DNA of 64,000 nucleotides from Dysgonomonas sp. UBA7710 (GCF_002482385.1 NZ_DLFW01000040.1:51378-115377), one strand, 5' to 3'; shown: positions 28,178 through 37,960, counted from the stretch's first letter. Translations and numbers: made by a program. The notes: a model not told the origin generated them from the letters alone.

Positions 28178-29911
28178 TTACCATCCACCTATGTTCTGAG
28201 TATATTTTCCATTACTGGCACTCATTTGAGCAAATGGGATAGGGAGATATTCATTTTTATTCTTTGTAAATGAAGCGTTGGAATAGATAGTACAGTCATT
28301 AGCCTCTTGCGCAAAAAACTTGTTCAACACTTCAGCCGCTTCTCCCCATCTAACTAAATCGAAGAAACGCTCTGATTCGAGAGCCATCTCTACACGGCGT
28401 TCGAACTTCAATAAATTAAGAGCTTCCTGTTGTGAATAAGATCCCGTATAAGTTTGAATATTGAAATGGACACCATATTCCGTTTCATAATCTGAAACCA
28501 TCGCAGTACTCTGTTTGGCACGGCTGCGTACCTGATTTATCAGGCTGATGGCTTCATTTATACGGCCATCGTTTAGCTGGATCAAAGCTTCGGCACGCAT
28601 CAGTAATACATCAGCATAGCGCAACACGATACGATTCATAGGCGAACCCCACCATGAGCCCTTAATCAAATAATCGCCATCAGGATCAACGTTATGTTTC
28701 AATGTCACATAGTAGCCATAAAGCCCGTTACTACGACTCCATGTGGTAGACTCATCCATCATATAATTTTTGTTGAACTCGTAAGGGAATCCCGGCATAC
28801 CTACAGTCAGGAATAAACGGGGATCTGCATAATCTGATTGAGGATCGTAATCCTTATTATTGAATGAATCAAATAAAGGGTAACCATTATTATCTGTTCT
28901 GAATGCGTTTACCAAGTTCTGGCTTGGTTTGTAAAAGTCACAGCCTCCGTCAGTTACTCCCGGAATATTGGGAACAATCAAACCATAAGACCAATTACAG
29001 TTACCATTGTTAGTACCATCATTCATTGAATATTGCATTGCCCATAGGGATTCCGGGCCATTTTCGTATTGAGGTTCGGGACGGAAATTGTTGTGGAAGT
29101 CTGGTTCTAACGCATAACCTCCTGCCGACATAATGCTGTTTTCTGTATATTTTACTACCTGCAACAGATCTTCTGTTCTGATGCCTGTCACTTCGTGACT
29201 TTTAGCATTGTCCTGATGGTATGCCTTATATAAATAAGTCTTTGCCAGATATGCAGCTGCCGCAGCTTTAGTAGGACGTCCCTTATCAGATTGTTTGACA
29301 GGAAGGTTATCATAAGCAAATTGGAAATCATCAGCAATCACCTGCCAACCTTCATCATTTGTATAAGCCGTATTAGAAAGAAAATTATATTCTTCCGGCG
29401 ACAAACCGGCATCGTTAGCAAACACGATATTTTTGTATAGGCGTTTCAGCAAGAAATGGCCATGCCCTCGTAAAAAACGCATTTCGGCAATACGTTGCTG
29501 TTTCAGTGAATAAGTGTTTCCATCAACTTGCTCGAGCAATTGCAGGGCTGTATTTACACGTGATATGCAATTGTACAAACGCTGCCACATATCGCTGATA
29601 TTCCAGGCAGTAGTCATGATTCCCTGCGAAACATCCAATGCATGAAATACATCGCCATCTTCCGTTCCATTACCTCCTTTATAGGCATCGTCTGAACGTA
29701 CATCATAGTTCCACATAGAGAAGGAAGAATTGATATCTTCGGCGGTAATCCATACCGCATAAGCTGATATAACCAGGTTATCAATATACGCGGGGTCCTT
29801 AAGTTGTTCATCACTGATAGTTCCCTGAGGCACCTGGTCCTCCAGAAAACCGGAACAACCGCTATACATAAGTGAAAGTCCTAGAATTGCTATATATATT
29901 ATTTTTTTCAT
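28178..29911 (-). CDS. SusD/RagB-family outer-membrane lipoprotein (fructan PUL)
   Basis: A 577-residue SusD homologue. The preferred start is ATG 29911, beginning MKKIIYIAILGLSLMYSGC, a clean lipoprotein signal. An upstream in-frame ATG at 29953 would overlap the susC end and add 14 residues ahead of the signal. After the Cys come SGFLEDQVPQG, then the SusD helices (RIAEMRFLRGHGHFLLKRLY) and the C-terminal RYADVLLMRAEALIQLNDG, FERRVEMALESERFFDLVRWG and LPIPFAQM. It should cap the neighbouring SusC and bind fructo-oligosaccharides. The start lies 19 bases after the susC stop. Confidence 0.94.
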   Translation of the reverse strand: MKKIIYIAILGLSLMYSGCSGFLEDQVPQGTISDEQLKDPAYIDNLVISAYAVWITAEDINSSFSMWNYDVRSDDAYKGGNGTEDGDVFHALDVSQGIMTTAWNISDMWQRLYNCISRVNTALQLLEQVDGNTYSLKQQRIAEMRFLRGHGHFLLKRLYKNIVFANDAGLSPEEYNFLSNTAYTNDEGWQVIADDFQFAYDNLPVKQSDKGRPTKAAAAAYLAKTYLYKAYHQDNAKSHEVTGIRTEDLLQVVKYTENSIMSAGGYALEPDFHNNFRPEPQYENGPESLWAMQYSMNDGTNNGNCNWSYGLIVPNIPGVTDGGCDFYKPSQNLVNAFRTDNNGYPLFDSFNNKDYDPQSDYADPRLFLTVGMPGFPYEFNKNYMMDESTTWSRSNGLYGYYVTLKHNVDPDGDYLIKGSWWGSPMNRIVLRYADVLLMRAEALIQLNDGRINEAISLINQVRSRAKQSTAMVSDYETEYGVHFNIQTYTGSYSQQEALNLLKFERRVEMALESERFFDLVRWGEAAEVLNKFFAQEANDCTIYSNASFTKNKNEYLPIPFAQMSASNGKYTQNIGGW

Positions 29912-29930
29912 AAGAAACTGATTTATTTTA

Positions 29931-32900
29931 TTAAAAACCGACATTAACCCCAAAAGTCAAATTCATCGGAATAGGATAACCATAGTTTGCATTTTCAGGG
30001 TCTACACCTGTAAAACTCTTGCCTTTGATTGTCAATGTATTTTGTGCACTAAAGTAGAAACGGAGACGACTCATTTTCAACTTTTTCGCAAAATTTTCAG
30101 GGACATTATAACCGAGCTGTATATTACGTAGTTTCAAGAAAGAGCCATTCTCTACAAAATAAGTAGAGACACGCTTCTCATTATTTAAATCGCTGCGCGA
30201 CAGTGCAGGAATATCCGAATTAGGATTAGTTGGAGACCAAGCATCAAGTACACGGTCGCCCTTGTTCAAGAAACCTATATTAAGACCGCTCCACAGATCA
30301 GTTTCTTTCTTCAAATCACTAATTACATCTACACCTTGTACACCTTGCCAGAACATAGTAAAATCAAAGTTCTTGTATTCCAGATAGATATTAAATCCAT
30401 AGCTAAACGATGGAGTAGGATCATAAATCCATTGTTGATCTCTTTCATCAATCACACCATTATTGTCCAAATCGCGCCAGCGGATACGTCCTAAACCTGC
30501 ACCTTCCTGTATTGCATGATTATCGACTTCTTCCTGAGATTTGAAAATACCGTCGGCTACATAGCCTACCTGAGAACCATTAGCATGCCCAATCACGCTT
30601 TGGACACCATTACCTCCAAAAGTTCCATTTGCTGCAACTGTAGCCGGCAATGCTGTAATTTCATTCCGATAAGAAGATATATTTGCATTTAAGTCGTACT
30701 TCAGACCAAAAGAAGTTTTATTGCGATAGCCGAGATTGAATTCAAAGCCGGTATTCTTCATTTCACCGGCATTAATCCATTGGGTACTACCTTCTCCCAT
30801 TGCCGCAATACCTGCCATTTGCACCAAAATATCTGTTGTTTTCTTATAGAACATATCGAATGATCCATACAAACTCTGTTTAAGAACCGAAAAGTCAAGC
30901 CCGAGATTGGTTTGGGTCGTTGTTTCCCATTTTATATCATTATTGCCTATTTGGTTACGCTTGAACCCAGATTGCAAGATACTTCCTCCGTTGGTTCCGG
31001 CAATATCATAAGAAGTACCATAGCTTTGTCCTCCCGATTCTGTTACACCATAATTAGGAACATAAATAGTATAGCGGGCAATATTGGATATTTCCTGATT
31101 GCCTGTCTGCCCCCATGAACCACGGATTTTCAAATCATCGATCCAAGTGAGGTCTTTCATAAAGTTTTCACTGCTTATACGCCATCCCAACGAAAAAGAA
31201 GGGAAAGTTGCATATCGGTTATTCTTTCCGAAACGGGAAGAGCCATCATGACGTAAGGTTAATGAAGCCAGATACTTATCATCATAAGTATAATTCAACT
31301 TTCCAAAGAATGAAACCAAAGAGAAACCTTCTCCCGAACCGTAAGCCTGTGCCGTACCCGAACCGGCATTTGGCCACATATAATCGGGATTTAAAATGGA
31401 GAAATCTTCTTTATAGCCAGAGAAATAACTATCATCTTCACGGTTAAGTTCCGTACCCACCATCGCATCACCCCGATGTTTGCCTACTTCTACATTATAA
31501 GTGGCAATAGCATTCCACATCCATTTAGTCCAATGTTCTTGTTTGGCTTCCACGGCGTTCTTGTTGTTGGCAACATTCCCTTCAGTGATCGGATAGGTAA
31601 AGATGCGTTGTGATTTCTGGGCATAATCCAATCCGAATGTAGAACGCAGATTAAATCCCTTAAACGGATTGAGGTTTATATAAGCATCACCAAACATGCG
31701 CCAGTATGTATAACGGTTATCTGAGTTACGGTCTAATCTTGCAACCGGATTTTCACGGTCTGGATAACCGCCTACAGGGCCTGCATATCCTCCATTGATA
31801 TCATAAACAGGGAGAGAAGGGTTAAACTGTAATACATTCTGCAAAAATCCTCCCGGAGCCTGTACTTCCGAAGTCCGGTTCAAAGTGAAATGCTCTCCGA
31901 CAGTTAACATTTTACCGATCAGGTTATATTCGGTATTCATACGAGCTGAAAAGCGTTCAAAATCAGTATCTTTTATGATACCCAGATTCTTATAATAACC
32001 CAAAGAGAAAAACGAACTCCCTTTTTCCGAACCATTGCTTACTGATACATTATATTGCTGTATAAAACCGGTACGGGTCGTTTCATCAAACCAGTCTGTA
32101 TCTGCCGCCGGAACTGTGTTGCCGGAATCAAGATACTTAGACATACTGATACTGTTCAGCTGCGGGTACCCATCTGCATTGTATCCCCAATTATATTTAT
32201 AGCCCAAAGCATTTGTATTAGGATCTTGCCCTTCATTTACGTAAGCTTGCCACATGGCGCGGCCATATCCTTCGGAGTTTAATACTTTCATCTTATTGGT
32301 ATACATGGAAGCTGCAATAGAGGCATCAAAATTAATTTTCAACTGACCGTTTCTGCCTTTTTTAGTTGTAATGATGATAACGCCATTTGCAGCACGAGAT
32401 CCATAGATAGAAGCAGAAGCCCCATCTTTCAAAACCTGAATGGACTCGATGTCATTACCATTCAATTCGTGCATTCCCGATTTAGTAGGCACACCATCTA
32501 TAATGTAAAGAGGGTCATTGTTATTCAAGGTTCCTATACCCCGGATACGGATGGTAGTATTACCGCTCGGATTACCATCAGCTGTAATATTCATTCCCGG
32601 GACACGTCCTTGCAGGGCTTTCATCGGATTGTTCTCATTCTGCTTTGCAATTTCATCTATACTGACTACAGAGATAGCACCGGTCAGATCAGCTTTGCGC
32701 TGGGTGGTATATCCCGTTACGACTACTTCTTTTAACATTTCCTGGTCTTCTTCCAAAACAATATTCAATATAGCCTGCGCTTTTACCTGAACAGCCTTAA
32801 ATCCGACATAAGAAATAAGAAGTTCTGTCCCATCCTCAACTGATAGTGTAAAGTTGCCTTCAGGATCGGTAGTAGTTCCATTTGTTTTTTTATTAGTATC

Positions 32901-33038
32901 CAGTACTGTAGCACCAATAATTGGTTCTCCATCAGTTTTGGAAACCACTTTTCCTTGTACTGTCAGGGTTTGCGCCTGAACAATCGTGCACATTAAAAGG
33001 AAGAGTGCACATAGAAGTGATTTTTTCATGCCTTCCAT
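29931..33038 (-). CDS. SusC/RagA-family TonB-dependent transporter (fructan PUL)
   Basis: A 1035-residue outer-membrane importer. It has a signal peptide (LLMCTIVQAQ), a carboxypeptidase-regulatory-like domain (VQGKVVSKTDGEPIIGATV), a linker KEVVVTGY, and a plug domain with TIRIRGIGTLNNNDPLYIID and VLKDGASASIYGSRAANGVI. A long barrel ends in FGVNVGF. It is the first gene of the fructan operon, and its partner SusD follows. ATG 33029 (third codon in from the longer start) is an equally good start and leaves the signal peptide unchanged. In the homologous levan locus this is BT1763. Confidence 0.95.
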   Translation of the reverse strand: MEGMKKSLLCALFLLMCTIVQAQTLTVQGKVVSKTDGEPIIGATVLDTNKKTNGTTTDPEGNFTLSVEDGTELLISYVGFKAVQVKAQAILNIVLEEDQEMLKEVVVTGYTTQRKADLTGAISVVSIDEIAKQNENNPMKALQGRVPGMNITADGNPSGNTTIRIRGIGTLNNNDPLYIIDGVPTKSGMHELNGNDIESIQVLKDGASASIYGSRAANGVIIITTKKGRNGQLKINFDASIAASMYTNKMKVLNSEGYGRAMWQAYVNEGQDPNTNALGYKYNWGYNADGYPQLNSISMSKYLDSGNTVPAADTDWFDETTRTGFIQQYNVSVSNGSEKGSSFFSLGYYKNLGIIKDTDFERFSARMNTEYNLIGKMLTVGEHFTLNRTSEVQAPGGFLQNVLQFNPSLPVYDINGGYAGPVGGYPDRENPVARLDRNSDNRYTYWRMFGDAYINLNPFKGFNLRSTFGLDYAQKSQRIFTYPITEGNVANNKNAVEAKQEHWTKWMWNAIATYNVEVGKHRGDAMVGTELNREDDSYFSGYKEDFSILNPDYMWPNAGSGTAQAYGSGEGFSLVSFFGKLNYTYDDKYLASLTLRHDGSSRFGKNNRYATFPSFSLGWRISSENFMKDLTWIDDLKIRGSWGQTGNQEISNIARYTIYVPNYGVTESGGQSYGTSYDIAGTNGGSILQSGFKRNQIGNNDIKWETTTQTNLGLDFSVLKQSLYGSFDMFYKKTTDILVQMAGIAAMGEGSTQWINAGEMKNTGFEFNLGYRNKTSFGLKYDLNANISSYRNEITALPATVAANGTFGGNGVQSVIGHANGSQVGYVADGIFKSQEEVDNHAIQEGAGLGRIRWRDLDNNGVIDERDQQWIYDPTPSFSYGFNIYLEYKNFDFTMFWQGVQGVDVISDLKKETDLWSGLNIGFLNKGDRVLDAWSPTNPNSDIPALSRSDLNNEKRVSTYFVENGSFLKLRNIQLGYNVPENFAKKLKMSRLRFYFSAQNTLTIKGKSFTGVDPENANYGYPIPMNLTFGVNVGF

Positions 33039-33564
33039 TCTTAGATTCTGTTATATTAATGTTTCAAATAGTTATGTTTGATCAACCTCTATTAAGGAGA
33101 TCATGTTTGTCTTTGGCTCTAACATCCCTTCTACTTCCGATTCCAGGTATAGATAGCCCCATAATATGAGAAAAGAAACAACTTGAAGATTTTCCTTATT
33201 TTTTTCATCATGGTATGAATTTAGAAAATTGGTTAATTATTACTATTACAAATCGATCTGCATACAAAGAACTTTTTATTAAAGCATCAGGGCTATAAAA
33301 AAATGGTCAAAAGCTATCAAAAATGTTGCTTTGCATTATAAAGCAATGGTGTAGCAGAAAGAATACAATAATAAAAATCCTCATTATCAGACAAGTACAT
33401 AAAATAAAGCAGGATAGAGATAAATCAACATAACAACTTTTCAACTTACTTTTTACTTAATACTTCAAAGAACTCCTTTTTTTGTAAACTAGTACACTAA
33501 AAGCTAATACTGTCTTGTACTAAAATAGCTTTACAAAAAATAGAGTTTATAACCTTTAAAAAGT
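33039..33564. other. Upstream region of the fructan susC operon
   Basis: About 525 AT-rich bases with no credible gene. No exact TAnnTTTG element in the right orientation was found. A GTAC-n-TAAAA-type motif recurs at about 33395, 33492 and 33517, the last two 25 bases apart and followed by GCT; these may be regulator sites. The short inverted repeat GCTTT/AAAGC near 33329-33345 is weak. This is where the fructose-sensing HTCS would be expected to bind. Confidence 0.35.
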
Positions 33565-33890
33565 ATTAAGATAGCCCGTCAAGTACATAAGGATTTTCCA
33601 TGCATGGGAGCCAATAAGCTCCGTATCTATTTAATCCCCAAGTTTGAACAGGTAGGTCTTCACATAGGACGGGATACCTTTTTGAACCTATTAGCTGATA
33701 ATCATATGCTAGTAAAGTGTAGCCGAAGCCGTCGCAAGACTATCTTTTCTCATCACCGGTTTTGATCCGGGACTACAACCCAACTGTTCCTAATCAACTA
33801 TGAATAAGTGATATTACTTATATAGAAGTCGGATATGGCTTCATATATCTATCATTGATTACCAATGCTTTCTCTTGCAAAATTGTTGGG
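33565..33890 (+). pseudogene. IS3-family transposase (orfB) remnant
   Basis: Translation gives ARQVHKDFPCMGANKLRIYL, then PKFEQVGLHIGRDTFLNLL and SRRKTIFSHHRF, typical of the IS3/IS150 orfB helix-turn-helix and linker. A frameshift near 33766 is needed before IRDYNPTVPNQL, then a TGA replaces the expected Trp codon, then ISDITYIEVGYGFIYLSLIT follows. The Asp of SDITYI is the first catalytic residue of the DDE triad. The match breaks off after FSCKIVG at a TAA, so the other two catalytic residues are lost. No intact orfA, inverted repeats or target duplication were identified. It is a dead relic between the fructan PUL and the surface-protein locus. Confidence 0.8.
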
Positions 33891-34210
33891 TAATTTTGCT
33901 TACCCATACCTCTGGAAAGAAAATAAAGCTGACACAGAATATAAGGAAGCATGGAGTGATCCGAGAATATCTAAAGTGGAAAAGAATCATAAAGAACAAG
34001 ATAAATATCTGAATATTTCAAAGAATTTGAAGAAAAGTATGCGTAAAAAAAGATAGTATGTAATCAAACTCAATTCAATCTGACAGGGTGGCTTATCTAT
34101 GATTGTCAGATTACTATCTATGGTTTATTCAGTCTCGTGATCTCCATTGGTAAGAATACTTTGTCGTCGTATTATCTGTTTCAAAACAAGCAGTTATCGG
34201 AATACTCATA
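33891..34210. other. Gene-poor stretch after the IS relic
   Basis: An open frame at 33865-34056 on the plus strand (63 codons, Lys-rich C-terminal half) starts inside the IS relic in another frame and matches no family I know, so I do not call it a gene. A perfect 9-base inverted repeat (AATCTGACA at 34077-34085, TGTCAGATT at 34104-34112) follows and may be a hairpin or an element end. Confidence 0.4.
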
Positions 34211-34256
34211 AAAAATCCCTCCAAATATCCCATTTTAAGAGAAGTATTTGGAGGGA
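34211..34256 (-). terminator. Rho-independent terminator of the surface-protein locus
   Basis: A perfect 12-base inverted repeat (TCCCTCCAAATA at 34216-34227, its complement at 34245-34256) with a 17-base loop is followed on the minus strand by a run of five T residues. It lies 25 bases past the stop of the lipocalin-like gene, as expected for the end of a minus-strand transcript. Confidence 0.85.
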
Positions 34257-34281
34257 CTTATAGCTAAAACGATTTCTTTCT

Positions 34282-34800
34282 TTACTGTCTGTTGAAACTG
34301 ATTTTTGCGATGGCTTTTGTCGCCTGAAAATTCACAGGATCACTAATACCCAGTTCAATCAATTTATCCAGTTGCAATCCATTGCAATAGAATGTATAGT
34401 CTTGTTCAATGGTCAATATCCCATTTTCAACCGATGCCTTCATCGAATAGGATTCACTACTCTTATTTATTAAAGTTAATACTCCTTCAGAAAAAGTATA
34501 GGTACCGGTACTTGGTTCAGGTTCATCCTTATCTTCTTCTATAAAGGTTCCATCACTTTTAAGGGTAATCGTGGTTTCTTTGAAATCATCTGTCGCTGCT
34601 GCAATGATTTCCGGTTTTATTTTTTCATCATTAACTGTACTATTGGTTTTGATTTCTCCGGCTGCCACGGATTTGAATTTCCATGTCCCGACAATGGAAT
34701 TATTCTCTTTTTCCTCGTCATCATTAGAACAAGAAACTACAGTTAATGACAGGAATAATACCATCGACATAACCGATAAAACTTTTAATCTTTCTTTCAT
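34282..34800 (-). CDS. Small lipocalin-like lipoprotein
   Basis: A 172-residue lipoprotein with lipobox VVSC followed by SNDDEEKEN, a strongly acidic stretch suggesting surface display. The mature part (SIVGTWKFKSV, then ITLKSDGTFIEED, GTYTFSEGVLTLIN) has the pattern of lipocalin-like domain proteins common in Bacteroidota: a short beta barrel opening with GTWK. Function is unknown; such proteins often accompany surface-protein loci. It lies 87 bases after the barrel gene on the same strand and just before a strong terminator, so it is probably the last gene of that transcript. Confidence 0.7.
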   Translation of the reverse strand: MKERLKVLSVMSMVLFLSLTVVSCSNDDEEKENNSIVGTWKFKSVAAGEIKTNSTVNDEKIKPEIIAAATDDFKETTITLKSDGTFIEEDKDEPEPSTGTYTFSEGVLTLINKSSESYSMKASVENGILTIEQDYTFYCNGLQLDKLIELGISDPVNFQATKAIAKISFNRQ

Positions 34801-34887
34801 TTTCTTTTGTTTTAAATTAATAATTAAGTGAGCGAATTTATATTTTATATAAGTTTATATTTTGTCTGTTCCCTTATTTGCTGGGAG

Positions 34888-36603
34888 TCAAAAACTACAG
34901 GAATATCCAATTGTAGCCAAAGAGTTATTTGTTGCCGGCCGGTTCACCACTGACCGCCATTGGAAGTTATAGGCTAAGGTGATTGAATGCCGCTGTATAG
35001 GTGAATAGGAACTGTTGATACGGCACATAAAAACTTCATTCTGTTTTGTCCCTTCCAGACTTCCGGTATTATAAGATAAAGATCCTGCCAGATTGACTTT
35101 CTTTTTAAACAGACGGCTCGAAATTCCCAGTGTCGGACCCCAGGTTAGCGTGTTGCCATTCAATATTCTACTATTGTTAAAATTCAAGGCACCGTTTAGA
35201 GATAAACCTGATTTCAAAAAAGTCCAAGAGTAAGAAGTGCCGGCATTTACCATTTCTGTTACACTTCCCGGATGATATATCCCGCCTTGCTTATTTGCGG
35301 CATCCTGATAGGACAGGTTGATATTCAGGTTATGCAACTGAACTTCATTCTTTTTGGTAATAACATTCATATTCAAATTCGCCGACTGGCTGAGCTGTAC
35401 AAAATTCAACGTATCCAGCCTGTCCAGGTTATTCTCCTGATTGATCAGCTCGAAGTTGGAGCGAACATTGGTATAAGTCTGAAAGTTGGTATAGGAAAGG
35501 TTTGCATTCACCCTTTCACTGAAAGAGGCTGTTACATTTCCGGAAGCCACAACCCTCGAAGATGCGCTGGCCTTGCTTTTTTTCAGGTCGTCATGCTCAT
35601 AGCCCACACTCAGGCTGACACTCATCTTATTTTCCCAAAACGACTGATAAGCATTGACTGTTATATTCTCTATATCATTCGTAAAGTAATAAGCCCCTAA
35701 TGTGCGGTAATTCGGATCGATACGCTCATAAGCTACACCGAAACGGTTTGTCTCGCCTACATAACTTAACTGCGCCTTGAACGCATGGTAAACGGCAGAA
35801 GACATATTACTACCCGCCCACAGACCTAATATACCGTCCATATCATCATCTGCTGAGCGTATATCTGTAGTTAGCATGCTTATTCCGTATTCTCCGCTGA
35901 CTTCGATAAAATTGACTGGCTTGTACAGGAATGATATGCTTCCGGCCAGATTTTCCATTGGCGTTATACCGAGGCTGTCAGGGGGAATAGCCAATGAAGA
36001 TATTTTATCCTTTGCACTGAATAGATTAATTGATACTTGATATTTTTCCTTAACCCTGCCTGCTTTGAATCCGTAACCCATGCGCTTATAGGTTGGAAGG
36101 AAAGCCGGATTGGAGTCATCAAATTCTACTGCTTTCTGAAAACGTCCGTACATAGCCGAAAATTCCCAGCCGTCGGGTGTAAGTTCCACTCCGGCCCCGG
36201 TAAAGATATGCCCGTTCAGCGTATAAGGAGAGAAAGTCATCGAAACGTCCCCGATATGCCCTGTAATCCATTTATACGAAGGATGGATACTTAAACGGTT
36301 GGGGCTCGATGGAAGCTTGTAACTACTACCGGAATTGGTAAGGCTGAATGAAAATGGAAGATTGACCTGCCCGTATATATTCAGATTGACATTACCGTTC
36401 AGGTAATAGGCCCAGGGGTCACGCCCAGAAGCTCCGTTTCCTGCATTGACAACGGAATTCGCGGAGAAACCTCCTGTCAGTTTCAACGGATTGCCTTTTC
36501 CAAACAGGTTTTTCATATCTTCAATACGAAAGCTTTGTGCTTGTAAGTTTGTTGTAGTTATTATAAATAAAGCCGTTAAGGGTATAAAGAGGCGTCTAAT
36601 CAT
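34888..36603 (-). CDS. Predicted outer-membrane beta-barrel protein, unknown function
   Basis: A 571-residue protein with a signal peptide (ITTTNLQAQ). Almost the whole mature chain alternates polar and hydrophobic residues in strand-sized segments, for example VSLSVGYEHDDLKK and VNLAGSLSYNTGSL, and it ends in aromatic Phe (IGYSCSF), the outer-membrane insertion signature. There is no plug, TonB box or enzyme motif. The gene overlaps the end of the PKD lipoprotein gene by 8 bases, so the two are almost certainly translated together and may act as a pair at the outer membrane. I do not recognise the family beyond a generic Bacteroidota outer-membrane barrel. Confidence 0.72.
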   Translation of the reverse strand: MIRRLFIPLTALFIITTTNLQAQSFRIEDMKNLFGKGNPLKLTGGFSANSVVNAGNGASGRDPWAYYLNGNVNLNIYGQVNLPFSFSLTNSGSSYKLPSSPNRLSIHPSYKWITGHIGDVSMTFSPYTLNGHIFTGAGVELTPDGWEFSAMYGRFQKAVEFDDSNPAFLPTYKRMGYGFKAGRVKEKYQVSINLFSAKDKISSLAIPPDSLGITPMENLAGSISFLYKPVNFIEVSGEYGISMLTTDIRSADDDMDGILGLWAGSNMSSAVYHAFKAQLSYVGETNRFGVAYERIDPNYRTLGAYYFTNDIENITVNAYQSFWENKMSVSLSVGYEHDDLKKSKASASSRVVASGNVTASFSERVNANLSYTNFQTYTNVRSNFELINQENNLDRLDTLNFVQLSQSANLNMNVITKKNEVQLHNLNINLSYQDAANKQGGIYHPGSVTEMVNAGTSYSWTFLKSGLSLNGALNFNNSRILNGNTLTWGPTLGISSRLFKKKVNLAGSLSYNTGSLEGTKQNEVFMCRINSSYSPIQRHSITLAYNFQWRSVVNRPATNNSLATIGYSCSF

Positions 36604-37933
36604 TTTTCTGGATTTTGATATCTGTTAGTATATATGAGCTTTCTTTACCTGAGTTTATCAATGCCTTTATTAAAATCGCACCTTTACGACCATCCGAAGT
36701 TTCAAACAATACGACGCGCGGCAGTGGGCTGGCGGTGAAGAATTCGTCCCGATAGCTTACTGTTGAAATCTGTAGGTTTTTAAGTAAAGCGTCTGTTGTC
36801 ATTGTATTAAACTGGTCGGGAGTAAGGGATATGGGGCTCAATTCTGTTTTGTTTATGAATTTGGTTGGCTTGGCGTTGGGTATTTCGGGTAATGCTGTTT
36901 CATACAGCTTGTCCGGTGAAACAAATTGGTTATAGGTAAAATCAGCGTTTAATCCGAAAAAGGCAATATCGACCAGCGCTCCATTGCCGCTGTTGATCTC
37001 AGAAGTCTTGAATACGCGCCTTAGTTTAGTTGAGTAAAGGGAACCTATTGTTTCCGAGGCTGTATTAATGCCTAACTTTATATCCTTATGGGTTCTCAGG
37101 TTTGTATTTGCCTTTACTGTGATATTCTGTGAGACCCGCTTGGTATATTTTCCATTAGACACATTCAGGTAAACGGTATATTGCCCGGCAATAGGGAAAT
37201 GGATACCGGCTTCGGCTGAAGTATTATTTGTAATGGTAGCATTGGCGCATTCCCACCAAAGGGTTTCAACACCTTGTAACTGTGACTCAAAAGTTGCCCG
37301 CAAAGGGGCTTCCATATCATCCATATCTTCAAAAGAGGGTATAATGCTAAAAGAGACATCCAACGGTTCGCGGACAGTGATCTCCTGTTCTGATGTAAAT
37401 ATTGCACTGCCGTTATCGACGGTCAAGCGGATGGTGTATGTTCCTTGATTGGCGTAAGTAATGTCCGGTGGATTTTGCTCGTCATAGGAGGATGGTTCGC
37501 CTCCCTCAAATGTCCAGTGATATGTGCTTCCACCTACTGAGAGGTTAGTTATTTTGTATATCGCAGGAGCGTAATTGTTTATATCTACTTCGCCTTTAAA
37601 TCGCGCCGTTACGGCGCTGTCTACTCTTACAGTATATGCTTTTGATATGCGGTTGCCGTCATTCCATGCTTCTAATGTAATCATGTGTTCTCCGGGTTCC
37701 GTAAATACAACTGTTCCCGGATTTTCCTTTGTAGAAGTAGCAGGTTCGCCGCCTTCAAAAGTCCACTGAAAACTACTCGCGCTTTTTGTTCTGTTCTCTA
37801 TAGTTACGGACAGGGGCGAAGTGTGATTGCCATCCTTGATATGTAAAGCAACGTCTATCTCAACAGGGATAGTCTGCTCGGTGTGGCAGGAGTAGAATTG
37901 TATCAGTGTTAGCAGGTATATTAGTTTTTTCAT
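36596..37933 (-). CDS. PKD-domain surface lipoprotein
   Basis: A 445-residue lipoprotein (IQFYSC). It contains tandem PKD-type Ig-like domains, recognisable by SFQWTFEGGEPATSTKENPG, STYHWTFEGGEPSSYDEQNP and a third, less regular copy around LWWECANATITNNTSA. These span about residues 25-275. The C-terminal 170 residues (YSTKLRRVFKTSEINSGNGA, VDIAFFGLNADFTYN) form a distinct domain that I cannot name. PKD domains mediate protein or glycan contacts outside the cell. The gene overlaps the following barrel gene by 8 bases. Confidence 0.78.
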   Translation of the reverse strand: MKKLIYLLTLIQFYSCHTEQTIPVEIDVALHIKDGNHTSPLSVTIENRTKSASSFQWTFEGGEPATSTKENPGTVVFTEPGEHMITLEAWNDGNRISKAYTVRVDSAVTARFKGEVDINNYAPAIYKITNLSVGGSTYHWTFEGGEPSSYDEQNPPDITYANQGTYTIRLTVDNGSAIFTSEQEITVREPLDVSFSIIPSFEDMDDMEAPLRATFESQLQGVETLWWECANATITNNTSAEAGIHFPIAGQYTVYLNVSNGKYTKRVSQNITVKANTNLRTHKDIKLGINTASETIGSLYSTKLRRVFKTSEINSGNGALVDIAFFGLNADFTYNQFVSPDKLYETALPEIPNAKPTKFINKTELSPISLTPDQFNTMTTDALLKNLQISTVSYRDEFFTASPLPRVVLFETSDGRKGAILIKALINSGKESSYILTDIKIQKND

Positions 37934-37960
37934 TTATTGTTATTCTTTTATTTTCAGGAT

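Noticed and set aside
33865..34056. 63-codon Lys-rich frame as a real small gene
   Set aside because: It starts within the IS3 relic in a different frame and matches no family; it is more likely debris.
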